Assembly: GCA_018399495.1 (NCBI GenBank)
Contig: JAGYOG010000014.1
Coordinates: forward strand, 1-56,705
Direction of reading: 5' to 3'
Origin: Sphaerochaeta sp.
Lineage (GTDB): Bacteria; Spirochaetota; Spirochaetia; Sphaerochaetales; Sphaerochaetaceae
DNA: 56,705 bases
How positions within the stretch are numbered: position 1 is the first letter of the stretch; each line of letters starts with the position of its first letter. Shown one piece after another: positions 15,502 to 24,319 of the stretch. A program made the position numbers and the translations under genes. The notes beneath the pieces were generated by a model. It saw only the letters and a program-made list of their open reading frames with translations. It was not told where the DNA came from and ran no database searches.

Positions 15502-16333
15502 TTGGAGACGACCTCCCCTGTATCAGCTTGATCCTTCACGTAGGCGTATACGTCTGACGGTCTCTTACCATGGTGGACACTATAGTGGATGGCAACGACA
15601 GCATAATGCTATTACGGTTGTACAAGTACTGGAGAAGACCGTTAAAACCATGATTGGGGAAGATGTTGTAATCGTAGGAAGTGGAAGAACAGACAGCGGG
15701 GTGCATGCCCTTGGACAAGTCTGTCATATGGATATCCAGAACAAGAAAGTCAAAGCAGAAAAGTTTGCCCTTGCTTTGAATCGATTGCTTCCCCCAGATA
15801 TCAGAATCTTGGAAAGTAGGGAGACTGACTATACCTTTCATTCCCGTTTTACAGCCATGGGACGGATATATCGCTACTACTACAAGAAGGAACAGGATAT
15901 GACTGCCTTCGACCAGCACTTGGTTGCAAAGGTAAAACGATTTCCCTCTCTTGAACTGCTGAATGGGTATGCTTCCTGTATCCAGGGAACCCATGACTTT
16001 ACGACATTCACCGCCAGCGGTGATGTTTCTTCAAGCCGATGGCGTGATATGTATGAATCTTACTGGGAGATGGAAACAGATCGGTGGGGCAAGCAACTCT
16101 TGACCTACACCATCTGTGGAAATGCCTTCTTATACAAGATGGTACGTTCCTTGGTTGGTTCGATGATGGATTTTGCTGAAGTAGGCATGTCTGTAGAAAA
16201 TTTCTCAGCTATCTTTGCCAGTAAGGATCGGAGCAGGGTGGGACGTACCGCCCAAGCATGTGGGTTGTACTTGTACAGGGTCAGCTATGATGAAACTGAG
16301 TATGCTTGGTTCGAGGAGAAGCATGATGAGTGA
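15488..16333 (+). CDS. truA: tRNA pseudouridine synthase A
   Basis: Converts uridines 38-40 of tRNA anticodon stems to pseudouridine. The 281-residue protein has YHGGHYSGWQRQ near the N-terminus, the catalytic Asp in GSGRTDSGVHALGQV, and the conserved GNAFLYKMVRSLVGSM. Two ATGs stand in tandem; 15488 is chosen because AAGGAG is six bases away. Compared with E. coli it has a short basic N-terminal extension of about 17 residues. It overlaps both neighbouring genes. Confidence 0.94.
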   Translation: MPRSDWRRPPLYQLDPSRRRIRLTVSYHGGHYSGWQRQHNAITVVQVLEKTVKTMIGEDVVIVGSGRTDSGVHALGQVCHMDIQNKKVKAEKFALALNRLLPPDIRILESRETDYTFHSRFTAMGRIYRYYYKKEQDMTAFDQHLVAKVKRFPSLELLNGYASCIQGTHDFTTFTASGDVSSSRWRDMYESYWEMETDRWGKQLLTYTICGNAFLYKMVRSLVGSMMDFAEVGMSVENFSAIFASKDRSRVGRTAQACGLYLYRVSYDETEYAWFEEKHDE

Positions 16334-17075
16334 ACGTGAAGAAAAACGAGACCAACTGGCTTCTGCCTTGATGGATTTTCTCTGGCTTTGTGATGAAGCT
16401 GAAGCAGTGATTACAGACAAGGATGTAACCTACCATGAACGTGTGGACTTCTCTTCAGTGGTTGATGCAGTGCTCCCTCTTCCTGTGGACAAGGATTCCA
16501 TACAAGGGACCAATCTCAAGCAGCTTGAGTCTTTGGTTAATCGGTGTTCCAAGTGCAGACTCTCAGAGGGACGTATCCATCCTGTGTTTGGTGAGGGCGT
16601 GGTCCCTGCCCGTCTGATGGTTATCGGAGAAGGGCCCGGAGCTGAGGAGGATGCTTCAGGACATGCGTTCGTAGGAAGAGCGGGAAAGTATCTGGATAGC
16701 TGGCTTTCTTCCATTTCCATGGACCGTGATACCAATGTCTACATCGCCAATATTGTCAAATGCCGTCCTCCTGGGAACCGGAATCCACATCCTGACGAAG
16801 TACAAGCATGCATAGGATATCTCAAGCGCCAGATTCAGCTTGTCAAACCAGAGATTATTCTCCTCATGGGTTCTGTAGCAGCACGCTCTCTGTTGGATGT
16901 TTCAATTGGGGTGGGAAAGTTGCGTGGTCGGTTCCATCGTTATGAAGGAATACCTGTGTTGGTTACTTATCATCCAGCAGGGGTGTTGCGTAATCCCGAT
17001 TATCGGAGACCGGTATGGGAAGATCTAAAGAAAGTGGCAGCGTACTTGAATATCCAGCTTCCCAGGAGATCATAA
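16326..17075 (+). CDS. Type 4/5 uracil-DNA glycosylase (iron-sulfur)
   Basis: Removes uracil from DNA. The 249-residue protein has an N-terminal extension of about 55 residues, then the family-4 core: CSKCRLSEGR (first two cluster Cys), the active-site GEGPGAEEDASGHAFVGRAG, NIVKCRPPGNRNPHP and EVQACIGYL (last two cluster Cys), and the HPAGVLR motif. The start at 16326 is the second of tandem ATGs and lies seven bases from AGGAG. Its stop overlaps the priA start (TAATG). Confidence 0.92.
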   Translation: MSEREEKRDQLASALMDFLWLCDEAEAVITDKDVTYHERVDFSSVVDAVLPLPVDKDSIQGTNLKQLESLVNRCSKCRLSEGRIHPVFGEGVVPARLMVIGEGPGAEEDASGHAFVGRAGKYLDSWLSSISMDRDTNVYIANIVKCRPPGNRNPHPDEVQACIGYLKRQIQLVKPEIILLMGSVAARSLLDVSIGVGKLRGRFHRYEGIPVLVTYHPAGVLRNPDYRRPVWEDLKKVAAYLNIQLPRRS

Positions 17076-19039
17076 TGCCTAGGTTTGTTGAGGTATTGCT
17101 TGACCTCCCACTCGACCAGTCTTTCACCTATCAAATCCCTGAGGGCATGGAAGAACATGCTTGTGTGGGACACCGGGTTGTTGTTCCGTTTGCAAGACGA
17201 GAGATGACCGGCTATGTGGTTGAGACCTTAACCGAGGTAAAAGCAACCTATACAATCAAGGAAATCAAGCGGGTTATTGATGAAACCCCCCTTTATAATG
17301 AGCAAACCATCGCTCTAGCCGAGTGGATGAGTCGTTTCTACTTGTGCAGCAAGGGTGAAGCCTTGAGCATGATGATTCCAGGTGGTAGGAGAGACAGTAG
17401 CATCCCCGCATTGGAAAGTGAAGATGATTTGCTTTTTGGTCGGATTGATAAGCTCAGTGATGAACAACAATATGCAATCGATACCATTCTGAAGCGGGAA
17501 AACCCCATGTACTATCTCTATGGTGTAACCGGCAGTGGAAAAAGTGAAGTGTTTCTTCGTTCTGCAGAAGCAATCATCAAAGAGGGCAAGTCGGTTATCT
17601 ATCTAGTGCCTGAGATAACGCTAACGCATCAGTTGGCACAACAGGTCACCAAACGATTTTCCCAGAGGGTGGCAATACTGCACTCTGCGCTGACTCCCAG
17701 TCAACGGCTTAAGGAGTGGAAGCGTATCATCTCCGGCGAGGTAGACCTTGCAATCGGGGCCCGAAGCGCAGTATTTGCCCCGTTCTCCAATCTTGGTTTG
17801 ATTATTTTGGATGAAGAGCATGAGAACAGCTATAAGAGCGGTAATACACCCCGTTACCACGCCCGTCAAGTTGCCCAGAGACGATGTCAGAGCGAAGGGG
17901 CTACCTTAGTCATGGGAAGCGCAACACCTTCCCTGGAAGCTTGGGCCATGATGCAGGAGAATAAAAATGTAGGTTCACTCCACTTACAGAATAGGGTTAG
18001 CGGTGGTATTATGCCTATCATCGAAGTAGTGAATCTCTCCTACGAGAAAAATCTGATCAGCAAGACATTACAAGAAAGAATCAAGGAAACCCTGCATAAG
18101 AAGAAACAGACCATCCTGTTTTTGAACAGGCGTGGGTTTTCCTATTTTTTCCATTGTAATAGTTGTGGGTATGAACTGCGTTGTCCCCATTGTGCAGTCG
18201 CCCTCACGTACCATAAAGGGACGGACCAGATGGTTTGTCACTACTGTGGGTATCGGACCAAGCCGATGAGGGTCTGTCCTATGTGCAACTCCCTTGATGT
18301 CAGCTACAGTGGATTTGGAACGGAGATGGTGGAAGAGGAAATCCGTCGCCTTTTTCCTGTTGCCCGCATTGCGCGCTTGGATACCGACAGTGCAAAGAAA
18401 AAGGGACAGGTTGGGAACGTAATCAAGGCGTTCCGAGATGGAGAGATCGATATACTCCTCGGGACCCAGATGGTAGCAAAAGGCCTCAATTTCCCCTTGG
18501 TTGAATTGGTAGGAATTGTACTTGCCGATAGTGGGTTGAATATACCCGATTTCCGTGCCCAAGAGAGAACTTTCAGTCTTCTGGTACAGGTTTCTGGAAG
18601 GGCTGGGAGATATAATGATCAAGGACGGGTTATTATCCAAACCTATCATCCAGAGAATCCTGCAATCCAATATGCACTACAATCCGATGTTAAGGGGTTT
18701 TATACCCAGGAGCTTGAGATTCGCAAACAGACAGGATTCCCTCCCTACAGTCGCCTGATTAACCTGGTGTTCAGGGGTCGTAATCAGAAGAAGGTGGAAC
18801 AAGAGATACAGAAATTCTCTGTTCAAATAGAGCAACTCACCGTCAATGGAGGGGCACAGGTGCTGTGTTCCAGTGAGTGTCCTTTAGAGAAGATCGCATC
18901 AAACTGGCGCTACCATCTATTGGTTTCAGGAGCACATGCTTCCCAGACACACCACTTGGTTGCAAAGGCTCTTTCTACGTACACTCCTCCTTCGGGGGTC
19001 TATTTGGAGGTTGATCTCGATCCATTGCAACTCCTCTAG
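17075..19039 (+). CDS. priA: Primosomal protein N' (PriA helicase)
   Basis: Restarts stalled replication forks. The 654-residue protein has the N-terminal DNA-binding domain, then helicase motifs GVTGSGKSEV (Walker A, around residue 152), ILDEEHENSYK, GSATPSLEAW, and paired zinc-binding Cys from HCNSCGYELRCPHC through MVCHYCGYRTKPMRVCPMC. Motif VI reads QVSGRAGR. The ATG at 17075 has AGGAG six bases upstream and gives the family N-terminus MPRFVEVLLDLPLDQ. It is the last gene of the glpK-to-priA run. Confidence 0.95.
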   Translation: MPRFVEVLLDLPLDQSFTYQIPEGMEEHACVGHRVVVPFARREMTGYVVETLTEVKATYTIKEIKRVIDETPLYNEQTIALAEWMSRFYLCSKGEALSMMIPGGRRDSSIPALESEDDLLFGRIDKLSDEQQYAIDTILKRENPMYYLYGVTGSGKSEVFLRSAEAIIKEGKSVIYLVPEITLTHQLAQQVTKRFSQRVAILHSALTPSQRLKEWKRIISGEVDLAIGARSAVFAPFSNLGLIILDEEHENSYKSGNTPRYHARQVAQRRCQSEGATLVMGSATPSLEAWAMMQENKNVGSLHLQNRVSGGIMPIIEVVNLSYEKNLISKTLQERIKETLHKKKQTILFLNRRGFSYFFHCNSCGYELRCPHCAVALTYHKGTDQMVCHYCGYRTKPMRVCPMCNSLDVSYSGFGTEMVEEEIRRLFPVARIARLDTDSAKKKGQVGNVIKAFRDGEIDILLGTQMVAKGLNFPLVELVGIVLADSGLNIPDFRAQERTFSLLVQVSGRAGRYNDQGRVIIQTYHPENPAIQYALQSDVKGFYTQELEIRKQTGFPPYSRLINLVFRGRNQKKVEQEIQKFSVQIEQLTVNGGAQVLCSSECPLEKIASNWRYHLLVSGAHASQTHHLVAKALSTYTPPSGVYLEVDLDPLQLL

Positions 19040-19047
19040 GGCTATTC

Positions 19048-19079
19048 TGCCAATAGACATCCTAAAATGCCTATTGGCA
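19048..19079 (+). terminator. Stem-loop after priA, possible weak terminator
   Basis: TGCCAATAG (19048-19056) pairs perfectly with CTATTGGCA (19071-19079) across a 14-base loop. It sits nine bases past the priA stop and upstream of the def promoter. There is no T-run, so termination would be weak or factor-dependent. Confidence 0.4.
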
Positions 19080-19110
19080 TAGCATGTTTCGAGTTGTTTC
19101 CATGATAACG

Positions 19111-19139
19111 TTGACCATTGCAACAGGTGTTGGTATAGT
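19111..19139 (+). promoter_or_regulatory. Strong promoter of def-fmt
   Basis: TTGACC (19111-19116) and TATAGT (19134-19139) are separated by exactly 17 bases. The -10 ends only eight bases before the def ATG, so transcription should start at about the start codon and no ribosome site is present between them. Confidence 0.7.
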
Positions 19140-19147
19140 TTGGTATT

Positions 19148-19654
19148 ATGTTAGATATATATACACTTGGAGAAGAAGTACTACGAGAAAAGTGCCAGAA
19201 AGTAATCAAATTTGATAGCGCGTTAAAGATCTTGATCGATGCAATGTTCGACACAATGGATGAAGCCGATGGTGTAGGCCTTGCCGCTCCTCAGGTTGGA
19301 GTGAACCAGCGGCTGTTCGTCATTCACATACGGGGTGCCGAGAAGCGGGCTTATATCAATCCCCAGATCATCGAGACATCCATTGAGACATCGACGGACG
19401 AAGAAGGATGTCTCTCCATCCCCGGAGTTTGGCACGACGTACAACGTCCTTCCCGGGTGAGTGTACAAGCACAGGATGTGGAAGGGAAGGTGTTTCAGGT
19501 CAAGGCTGAAGGCTTGCTTGCACGTGCTCTTCAGCACGAGACTGATCATCTCAACGGGGTTTTGTTCATCGATCGTTTGAGTGATGAGGAGCGTGAGAAG
19601 ATGGTACAGGCCTACGAGAAACGAAACAAATCCAAGAGGAGAAAGAAACGGTGA
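19148..19654 (+). CDS. def: Peptide deformylase
   Basis: Removes the formyl group from nascent proteins. The 168-residue protein has all three motifs: GVGLAAPQVG, EEGCLSIPG and QHETDHLNG, providing the Gln, Cys and two metal His, plus the catalytic Glu. The ATG at 19148 is the only start that keeps the family N-terminus (LDIYTLGEEVLR), yet it has no Shine-Dalgarno sequence and lies directly after a strong promoter, so the message is probably leaderless. Its Lys/Arg-rich C-terminus overlaps fmt by four bases. Confidence 0.95.
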   Translation: MLDIYTLGEEVLREKCQKVIKFDSALKILIDAMFDTMDEADGVGLAAPQVGVNQRLFVIHIRGAEKRAYINPQIIETSIETSTDEEGCLSIPGVWHDVQRPSRVSVQAQDVEGKVFQVKAEGLLARALQHETDHLNGVLFIDRLSDEEREKMVQAYEKRNKSKRRKKR

Positions 19655-20595
19655 GGATTCTCTTCGCCGGTACTGCCGAAATAGCAGTTCCCTCATTACG
19701 AGCATTGTCACAGCACTATGAAATCGCCGCGGTACTTACGAATACCGACAAGCGGGGTGCAAGGGGTAAGGCTCTTGTTCCCTCTGCGGTGAAAAATGAA
19801 GCAGAAAAGCTGGGAATTCCTGTGTTGCAATTCGATCATCTCGGGCGTGAGGCACGGGAAGCTGTCAGAGCCTATGCGTGTGACACCCTTGTCTGTTTTG
19901 CCTACGGCAGGCTGTTCGGGCCAAAATTTCTTAGTCTTTTCCCCTTTGAGCAACTCAATATCCACCCATCTTTGCTCCCCTTGCTTCGTGGGCCTAGTCC
20001 AATACAAGGGGCAATTTTCTCCCAAGCAAGTGAGAGTGGTATTAGCATTCAGAGAATCGCCTCAGAGATGGATAGCGGAGACGTATTGCTTGCTGAGCAA
20101 TTTCCCCTCAATGGTGATGAGACCACTGCAAGCCTCTCTTCATTTGTAGCAGAGAGAGCTGCTGATCTTGCTGTGAGAGCACTTGGGAAATTGCAACGTG
20201 GTACAGCGGTATTCTCTCCCCAGAGAGGAGAGGCAACCTATACAAAATTGATAACCCCTGTGATGGCTGAATTGGACTTTACCAGTCCTGCAAAAGCCCT
20301 CCATGCACAGATTAGGGCAATGAATCCCTGGCCCAAGGCCAGGACAACATATCAGGGCCAGACGCTCTTGATAACGGGGGTCCATGGTACTATTGATGAA
20401 GTAGGGGAAGATTCCACTGATACAAATATTCCTGTAGGAACCGTGGTGGCTAAACAGAAGAACAAAGGGATTGCCATTACAACTTCTGAAGGATTGCTTT
20501 GGGTGACTCGTTTACAACTCGAAAAACGCAAGGAAATGGATTGGCAATCCTTTCTTAATGGTAATCAGGATTTTTTGGGATTCAAGCTGGAGTAA
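19651..20595 (+). CDS. fmt: Methionyl-tRNA formyltransferase
   Basis: Formylates initiator Met-tRNA using 10-formyl-tetrahydrofolate. The 314-residue protein starts with GTG at 19651 (MRILFAGTAEIAVPSL) and carries the formyl-transfer core NIHPSLLPLLRGPSPIQGA with the catalytic Asn/His, then SEMDSGDVLL and the C-terminal tRNA-binding domain. It is translationally coupled to def (GTGA overlap), the usual pairing of the enzymes that add and remove the formyl group. Confidence 0.95.
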   Translation: MRILFAGTAEIAVPSLRALSQHYEIAAVLTNTDKRGARGKALVPSAVKNEAEKLGIPVLQFDHLGREAREAVRAYACDTLVCFAYGRLFGPKFLSLFPFEQLNIHPSLLPLLRGPSPIQGAIFSQASESGISIQRIASEMDSGDVLLAEQFPLNGDETTASLSSFVAERAADLAVRALGKLQRGTAVFSPQRGEATYTKLITPVMAELDFTSPAKALHAQIRAMNPWPKARTTYQGQTLLITGVHGTIDEVGEDSTDTNIPVGTVVAKQKNKGIAITTSEGLLWVTRLQLEKRKEMDWQSFLNGNQDFLGFKLE

Positions 20596-20598
20596 ATT

Positions 20599-22815
20599 AT
20601 GAAACGTCTTGTGGTGTTGGCACTCCTTGTGCTTTTGAGTCTTCCGCTGTCGGCTACCACAGAGAAGGTTGCCCTTGTACTCTCCGGTGGAGGGGCCCGA
20701 GGATTGGCACATATTGCAGTTCTTGAAGCTGTAGAAGCAAAAGGGATTCCCATCGACATGGTAGTAGGGACTAGTATGGGTGCTTTGGTCGGCGGGCTTT
20801 ACAGCGCTGGATATACTCCGTTGGAAATTCGTAATCTCCTGGAAACCTTTGATATGGTTGGCTTATTCTCCACTCCTCCTCTTGAGGACGCGGAGTATGT
20901 AGATGAGGTATTTTCTTACAAGAACAATCAGGTTTTTTCGTTGGGTTTCGGTGAACAGGGTTTGGGGAATGCCCCTGCCTTGATTGGTGACCAACGAATA
21001 CTTGAGCTTTTAGGATATTTGTTTTCTAAATATCCTAATACCATAGATTTCCGAAAACTTCCCATCCCGTTTTATTGTGTATCTGCAAACGCAGCTACAG
21101 GAGAGCGTATTGTCCATAGCAAGGGCTCCTTGGTTACTGCAATCAGGAGCAGTATTTCTATCCCCATAATGTTCACTCCGTTCCCACAAGGAGATGGAAT
21201 CCTTGCCATCGATGGAGGTGTAGTGGACAATCTTCCCATCGACCTTGCCCGTAGCCTAGGTGCAGAATATGTCATAGCAAGTGATGTGAATGCATTGGGA
21301 AAGCAGGACGCTGTTGACCTTGAGAGCCTCTCGGCGATGGCAATGCAGACAGTTGTATTGCTTACTCAGGAAAAGGCTACTGCACAGCATCCCTCGGCGG
21401 ATGTGCTTGTACTACCTGAGCTTAAAAATACGTTTGCTTTGGACTTCTCAGCACATCAGGAGATTATTGATGCCGGGTGGGATGCCGTGCGTGAGCAAGA
21501 TGATGCATTCAATGCACTTGCTGATACAATTTCTCAGGACAGTCCATTCATTCCAATGGAAGCAACACGAAGTGGTCCTTATTTCCTCCTTTCAGCCCCA
21601 AAAATTTTACAGATAGAGGTACAAGACATCTCTTTGAAACCAGGGGCGGTTATTCCGGAATCCTTACTGTTTGAAGATTTTCTTGGCAGAAAGCTCGATG
21701 CACAAACGGCAACGGAGTTGAATTTCAAACTTCGTGAGATCAAGAACATGTATGATTTGACTACACTCAGTTATGAGATGTCCAACGACGGGAAACTGAT
21801 GATCTACGCTCGAAGTTTTGGAAGACGGAACAGAAGCATCAGCATGGGGTTCTATGCTGATACCGGCTTTTCGACTGCCTTGCCTTCAGGGTTTGTCTGG
21901 TATCGTGCTGATGCGTATCTTGATGCATCCATCGGTGCATTGGGGAAGAAACAGAATTTAACCTTCTCTGTCAATGCCACCCTCGGTCAGCGCTCAGGGA
22001 TGACCCTTGGCTTAACCTATCCATTGCTCAGTGGGAGCAAAGGGACCATTGATGCAGTGGTGCAAGCCAGCTATGGTGCAGGAGCGATGACACCCCTTTC
22101 AGCAATGATCAGTGCGAACCGAAGTGCTCCTTTGGATCGTATGTTTGATGTGGATGCCGGTTTGCGGTTTCGGTTCGGCAAGTATGGGAGAGCTACCCTG
22201 CAGGGGGGCTACCTGCTTGTTTCAGTGAATGATGATACGTACACCAAAAGGTTCTACTCCTACCCGGTGGGAGAAGCTACCGTATCCTATGGAAATCTGG
22301 GATCACGATTTGCAACTGCAGGGTTTTGCCTGGAAGCATTGGGCCGTCTCGGGTATCAACAGGGCTTGATCCACTCCATCCGTTTGGGATGGAAACAGTC
22401 CTTTGTACTCACGTACCGTGACAGCATGAGCTATGCAGCACAACTTTCCCTGATGAGGGAATCCTTTCCCTTTATCCAGAGCTACGCGAATCTAGGAGGT
22501 ATAGACCAGATGGTTAGCTATGGACCGCTCTTCCTCCGTCGTGATGTCGTCTACTTGGGTGTTGATTGGCAACACCGACTTGCAGAATTGCTTGGCTATT
22601 CAGCTTTTGGAAAAATTTCACTGCATGGAGCGGTGTATGACGCGTACGATCCCTATAGTGGGTTACCTCCTACGGAAGATGCCTATTTCAGTTCCAGTCT
22701 CTGGGATATGGGCATAGCCATCATGGTTGGGCTCGATACTCCGATAGGAGAGGTTATCGCCTCATTGGGTGCAAGCCTAAGAGGAGAGATTTCTTTCTCC
22801 TTGGGGGTCTATTGA
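20599..22815 (+). CDS. Patatin phospholipase with C-terminal beta-barrel (PlpD-like, type Vd)
   Basis: The 738-residue protein starts with a signal peptide (residues 1-19). A patatin lipase domain follows, with the oxyanion loop SGGGARG (29-35), nucleophile Ser59 in GTSMG and Asp205 in DGGVVDNLP. A POTRA-like segment (about 325-400) leads into a long strand-rich region (about 405-738) ending in an aromatic-tipped strand (FSLGVY), as in Omp85-family barrels. This order and length match PlpD of Pseudomonas (about 728), so it is probably a self-secreting or outer-membrane lipase. It begins three bases after fmt and overlaps the next gene. Confidence 0.88.
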   Translation: MKRLVVLALLVLLSLPLSATTEKVALVLSGGGARGLAHIAVLEAVEAKGIPIDMVVGTSMGALVGGLYSAGYTPLEIRNLLETFDMVGLFSTPPLEDAEYVDEVFSYKNNQVFSLGFGEQGLGNAPALIGDQRILELLGYLFSKYPNTIDFRKLPIPFYCVSANAATGERIVHSKGSLVTAIRSSISIPIMFTPFPQGDGILAIDGGVVDNLPIDLARSLGAEYVIASDVNALGKQDAVDLESLSAMAMQTVVLLTQEKATAQHPSADVLVLPELKNTFALDFSAHQEIIDAGWDAVREQDDAFNALADTISQDSPFIPMEATRSGPYFLLSAPKILQIEVQDISLKPGAVIPESLLFEDFLGRKLDAQTATELNFKLREIKNMYDLTTLSYEMSNDGKLMIYARSFGRRNRSISMGFYADTGFSTALPSGFVWYRADAYLDASIGALGKKQNLTFSVNATLGQRSGMTLGLTYPLLSGSKGTIDAVVQASYGAGAMTPLSAMISANRSAPLDRMFDVDAGLRFRFGKYGRATLQGGYLLVSVNDDTYTKRFYSYPVGEATVSYGNLGSRFATAGFCLEALGRLGYQQGLIHSIRLGWKQSFVLTYRDSMSYAAQLSLMRESFPFIQSYANLGGIDQMVSYGPLFLRRDVVYLGVDWQHRLAELLGYSAFGKISLHGAVYDAYDPYSGLPPTEDAYFSSSLWDMGIAIMVGLDTPIGEVIASLGASLRGEISFSLGVY

Positions 22816-23768
22816 TGAGCGATATCTACAAATCGTATTCAGCTCATCTCCAAGAGGTGTACCAGGGACGTGTATACCGTGTTGGGGTGGATGGTCTGTT
22901 TTCCTGTCCAAATCGCAATAGTGATGGGAGTGGAGGCTGTGCCTTTTGTGATGGGACCGGGACTATTGCAGCGTACCAGAATCCCCAGGATAGACTTGTT
23001 GAAATCTCTCATGTCACTATTGAAGAGCGAATCAGTCAGATTAAGATGCAGATAGAGCGTGGAAAACACTTTCTGAAACGAAGATACCGTGCTGAACAGT
23101 TTTCGCTTTATTTCCAGGCTTACACCAATACATATGACACGTTGGAACATCTGAAAATGCTCTATGACCACGCTTTGGAAGAAGGCCCCTTCGTTGAGTT
23201 GATCATCTCGACCCGCCCCGATTGTATTACTGATGAGATAATTACCCTCTTGAAAAGTTATCAGGATAAGGTGCATCAGGTTTGGGTTGAACTGGGTTTG
23301 CAAAGCGGAAGCGATGAGACTTTAACGCTTATCGGAAGAAACCATGACGTTTCTTCGTACATTAATGCAGCAAATTCGTTACATTTGTCCGGTATCGGTG
23401 TTTGTACTCATGTGATACTCGGTTTACCAGGTGAAGATCGCAGGGATATTGCCCACACTGCAGCCATTGTTAATGGAGTGGAAAGTGAAGCAGTGAAAAT
23501 CCATAATCTGCATATTTGTCATGGCACCCGCTTGCAGGATTGGTATGAAATGGGTGAGGTAAGTACTGCTTCCTTGAGGAGGCATGTTGAGCAGAGCATA
23601 TGGTTCTTGAGACATTTAAATCCTTCGATTGTCATCGAGCGCATGGTATGTGAAACTCCCGAATATCGACTTGTCGCTCCTCGTGCTTTCCCTGATAAGC
23701 ATCAATTTCTCTTGCAGTTGAGAAGCACGATGGAAGAGAGAGGCTGGGTACAAGGAGACTTGGTATGA
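22815..23768 (+). CDS. YhcC-type radical SAM protein (TIGR01212-like)
   Basis: A 317-residue member of the radical SAM group to which E. coli YhcC belongs; substrate unknown to me. The cluster-binding Cys are in FSCPNRN and GGCAFCDGTG (one Cys followed by a spaced CxxC). Other core features are LYFQAYTNTY, IISTRPDCI and WVELGLQSGSDETL, typical of this group. The ATG at 22815 overlaps the previous stop (TGATG), and its own stop overlaps the VanZ-like gene. Confidence 0.88.
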   Translation: MSDIYKSYSAHLQEVYQGRVYRVGVDGLFSCPNRNSDGSGGCAFCDGTGTIAAYQNPQDRLVEISHVTIEERISQIKMQIERGKHFLKRRYRAEQFSLYFQAYTNTYDTLEHLKMLYDHALEEGPFVELIISTRPDCITDEIITLLKSYQDKVHQVWVELGLQSGSDETLTLIGRNHDVSSYINAANSLHLSGIGVCTHVILGLPGEDRRDIAHTAAIVNGVESEAVKIHNLHICHGTRLQDWYEMGEVSTASLRRHVEQSIWFLRHLNPSIVIERMVCETPEYRLVAPRAFPDKHQFLLQLRSTMEERGWVQGDLV

Positions 23769-24319
23769 GAGAGAGAATTCCCCTACAGATAATCGTTCGT
23801 GTGATTGGAATCGTCCTCTCCACAATTGTGGTGATTCTGATTTTTATTTTTTCCTTTATGCCAAAGGAAGCATACCCCGAAATCTCATGGATTCCTTTTG
23901 CTGACACAGGAGACCATATGGTTGCTTATGCTGCCCTTGGATTCTCATTGTTTTTTGCATTTCTGCAGATACCTGGATCGGGAAAACCCCACAAGCGGGT
24001 ACCCGTTCCCCATTCAACGCTCCATCTCAGTTCTTGGTCGGGTAGTGCTGTAATTGCATCCTTGGTGATCGGGACACTGCTTGGGATAGTCGTCGAACTG
24101 GTACAACCAGTATTTGACAGAAGCCGTGAGTGGCTGGATTTGGCTGCAGATTTCATGGGATTGGTTGTTGGGCTTGCTGTTGCCTTATTGGTGCTGAAAG
24201 CTGTAGGTAGCTACTTTGCCACAAGGCCATGGCTGTATGACCCCAATTGGAAGGATGAAGTGGATGAAACTCTCAAAAATGATCAGCGTAGAGCTACAGA
24301 AAGCAGTAGTCGAACTTGA
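23765..24319 (+). CDS. VanZ-like membrane protein
   Basis: The 184-residue protein has about four membrane helices: residues 8-31, 45-65, 95-115 and 132-155. It shows the VanZ-family features FSFMPKE, a DTGDHMVAYAALGF helix with buried His, and ELVQPVFDRSREWLDLAADFMG, the conserved Glu/Gln-Arg-Asp segment. Its function is unknown in general; VanZ itself gives teicoplanin resistance. It is coupled to the radical SAM gene by a four-base overlap, and its last 56 bases overlap the fumarase subunit in another frame. Confidence 0.8.
   Translation: MRERIPLQIIVRVIGIVLSTIVVILIFIFSFMPKEAYPEISWIPFADTGDHMVAYAALGFSLFFAFLQIPGSGKPHKRVPVPHSTLHLSSWSGSAVIASLVIGTLLGIVVELVQPVFDRSREWLDLAADFMGLVVGLAVALLVLKAVGSYFATRPWLYDPNWKDEVDETLKNDQRRATESSSRT

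Noticed and set aside
18068..18670. 200-codon open frame antisense to priA
   Set aside because: It mirrors conserved helicase codons, including the zinc region, and has no independent support.
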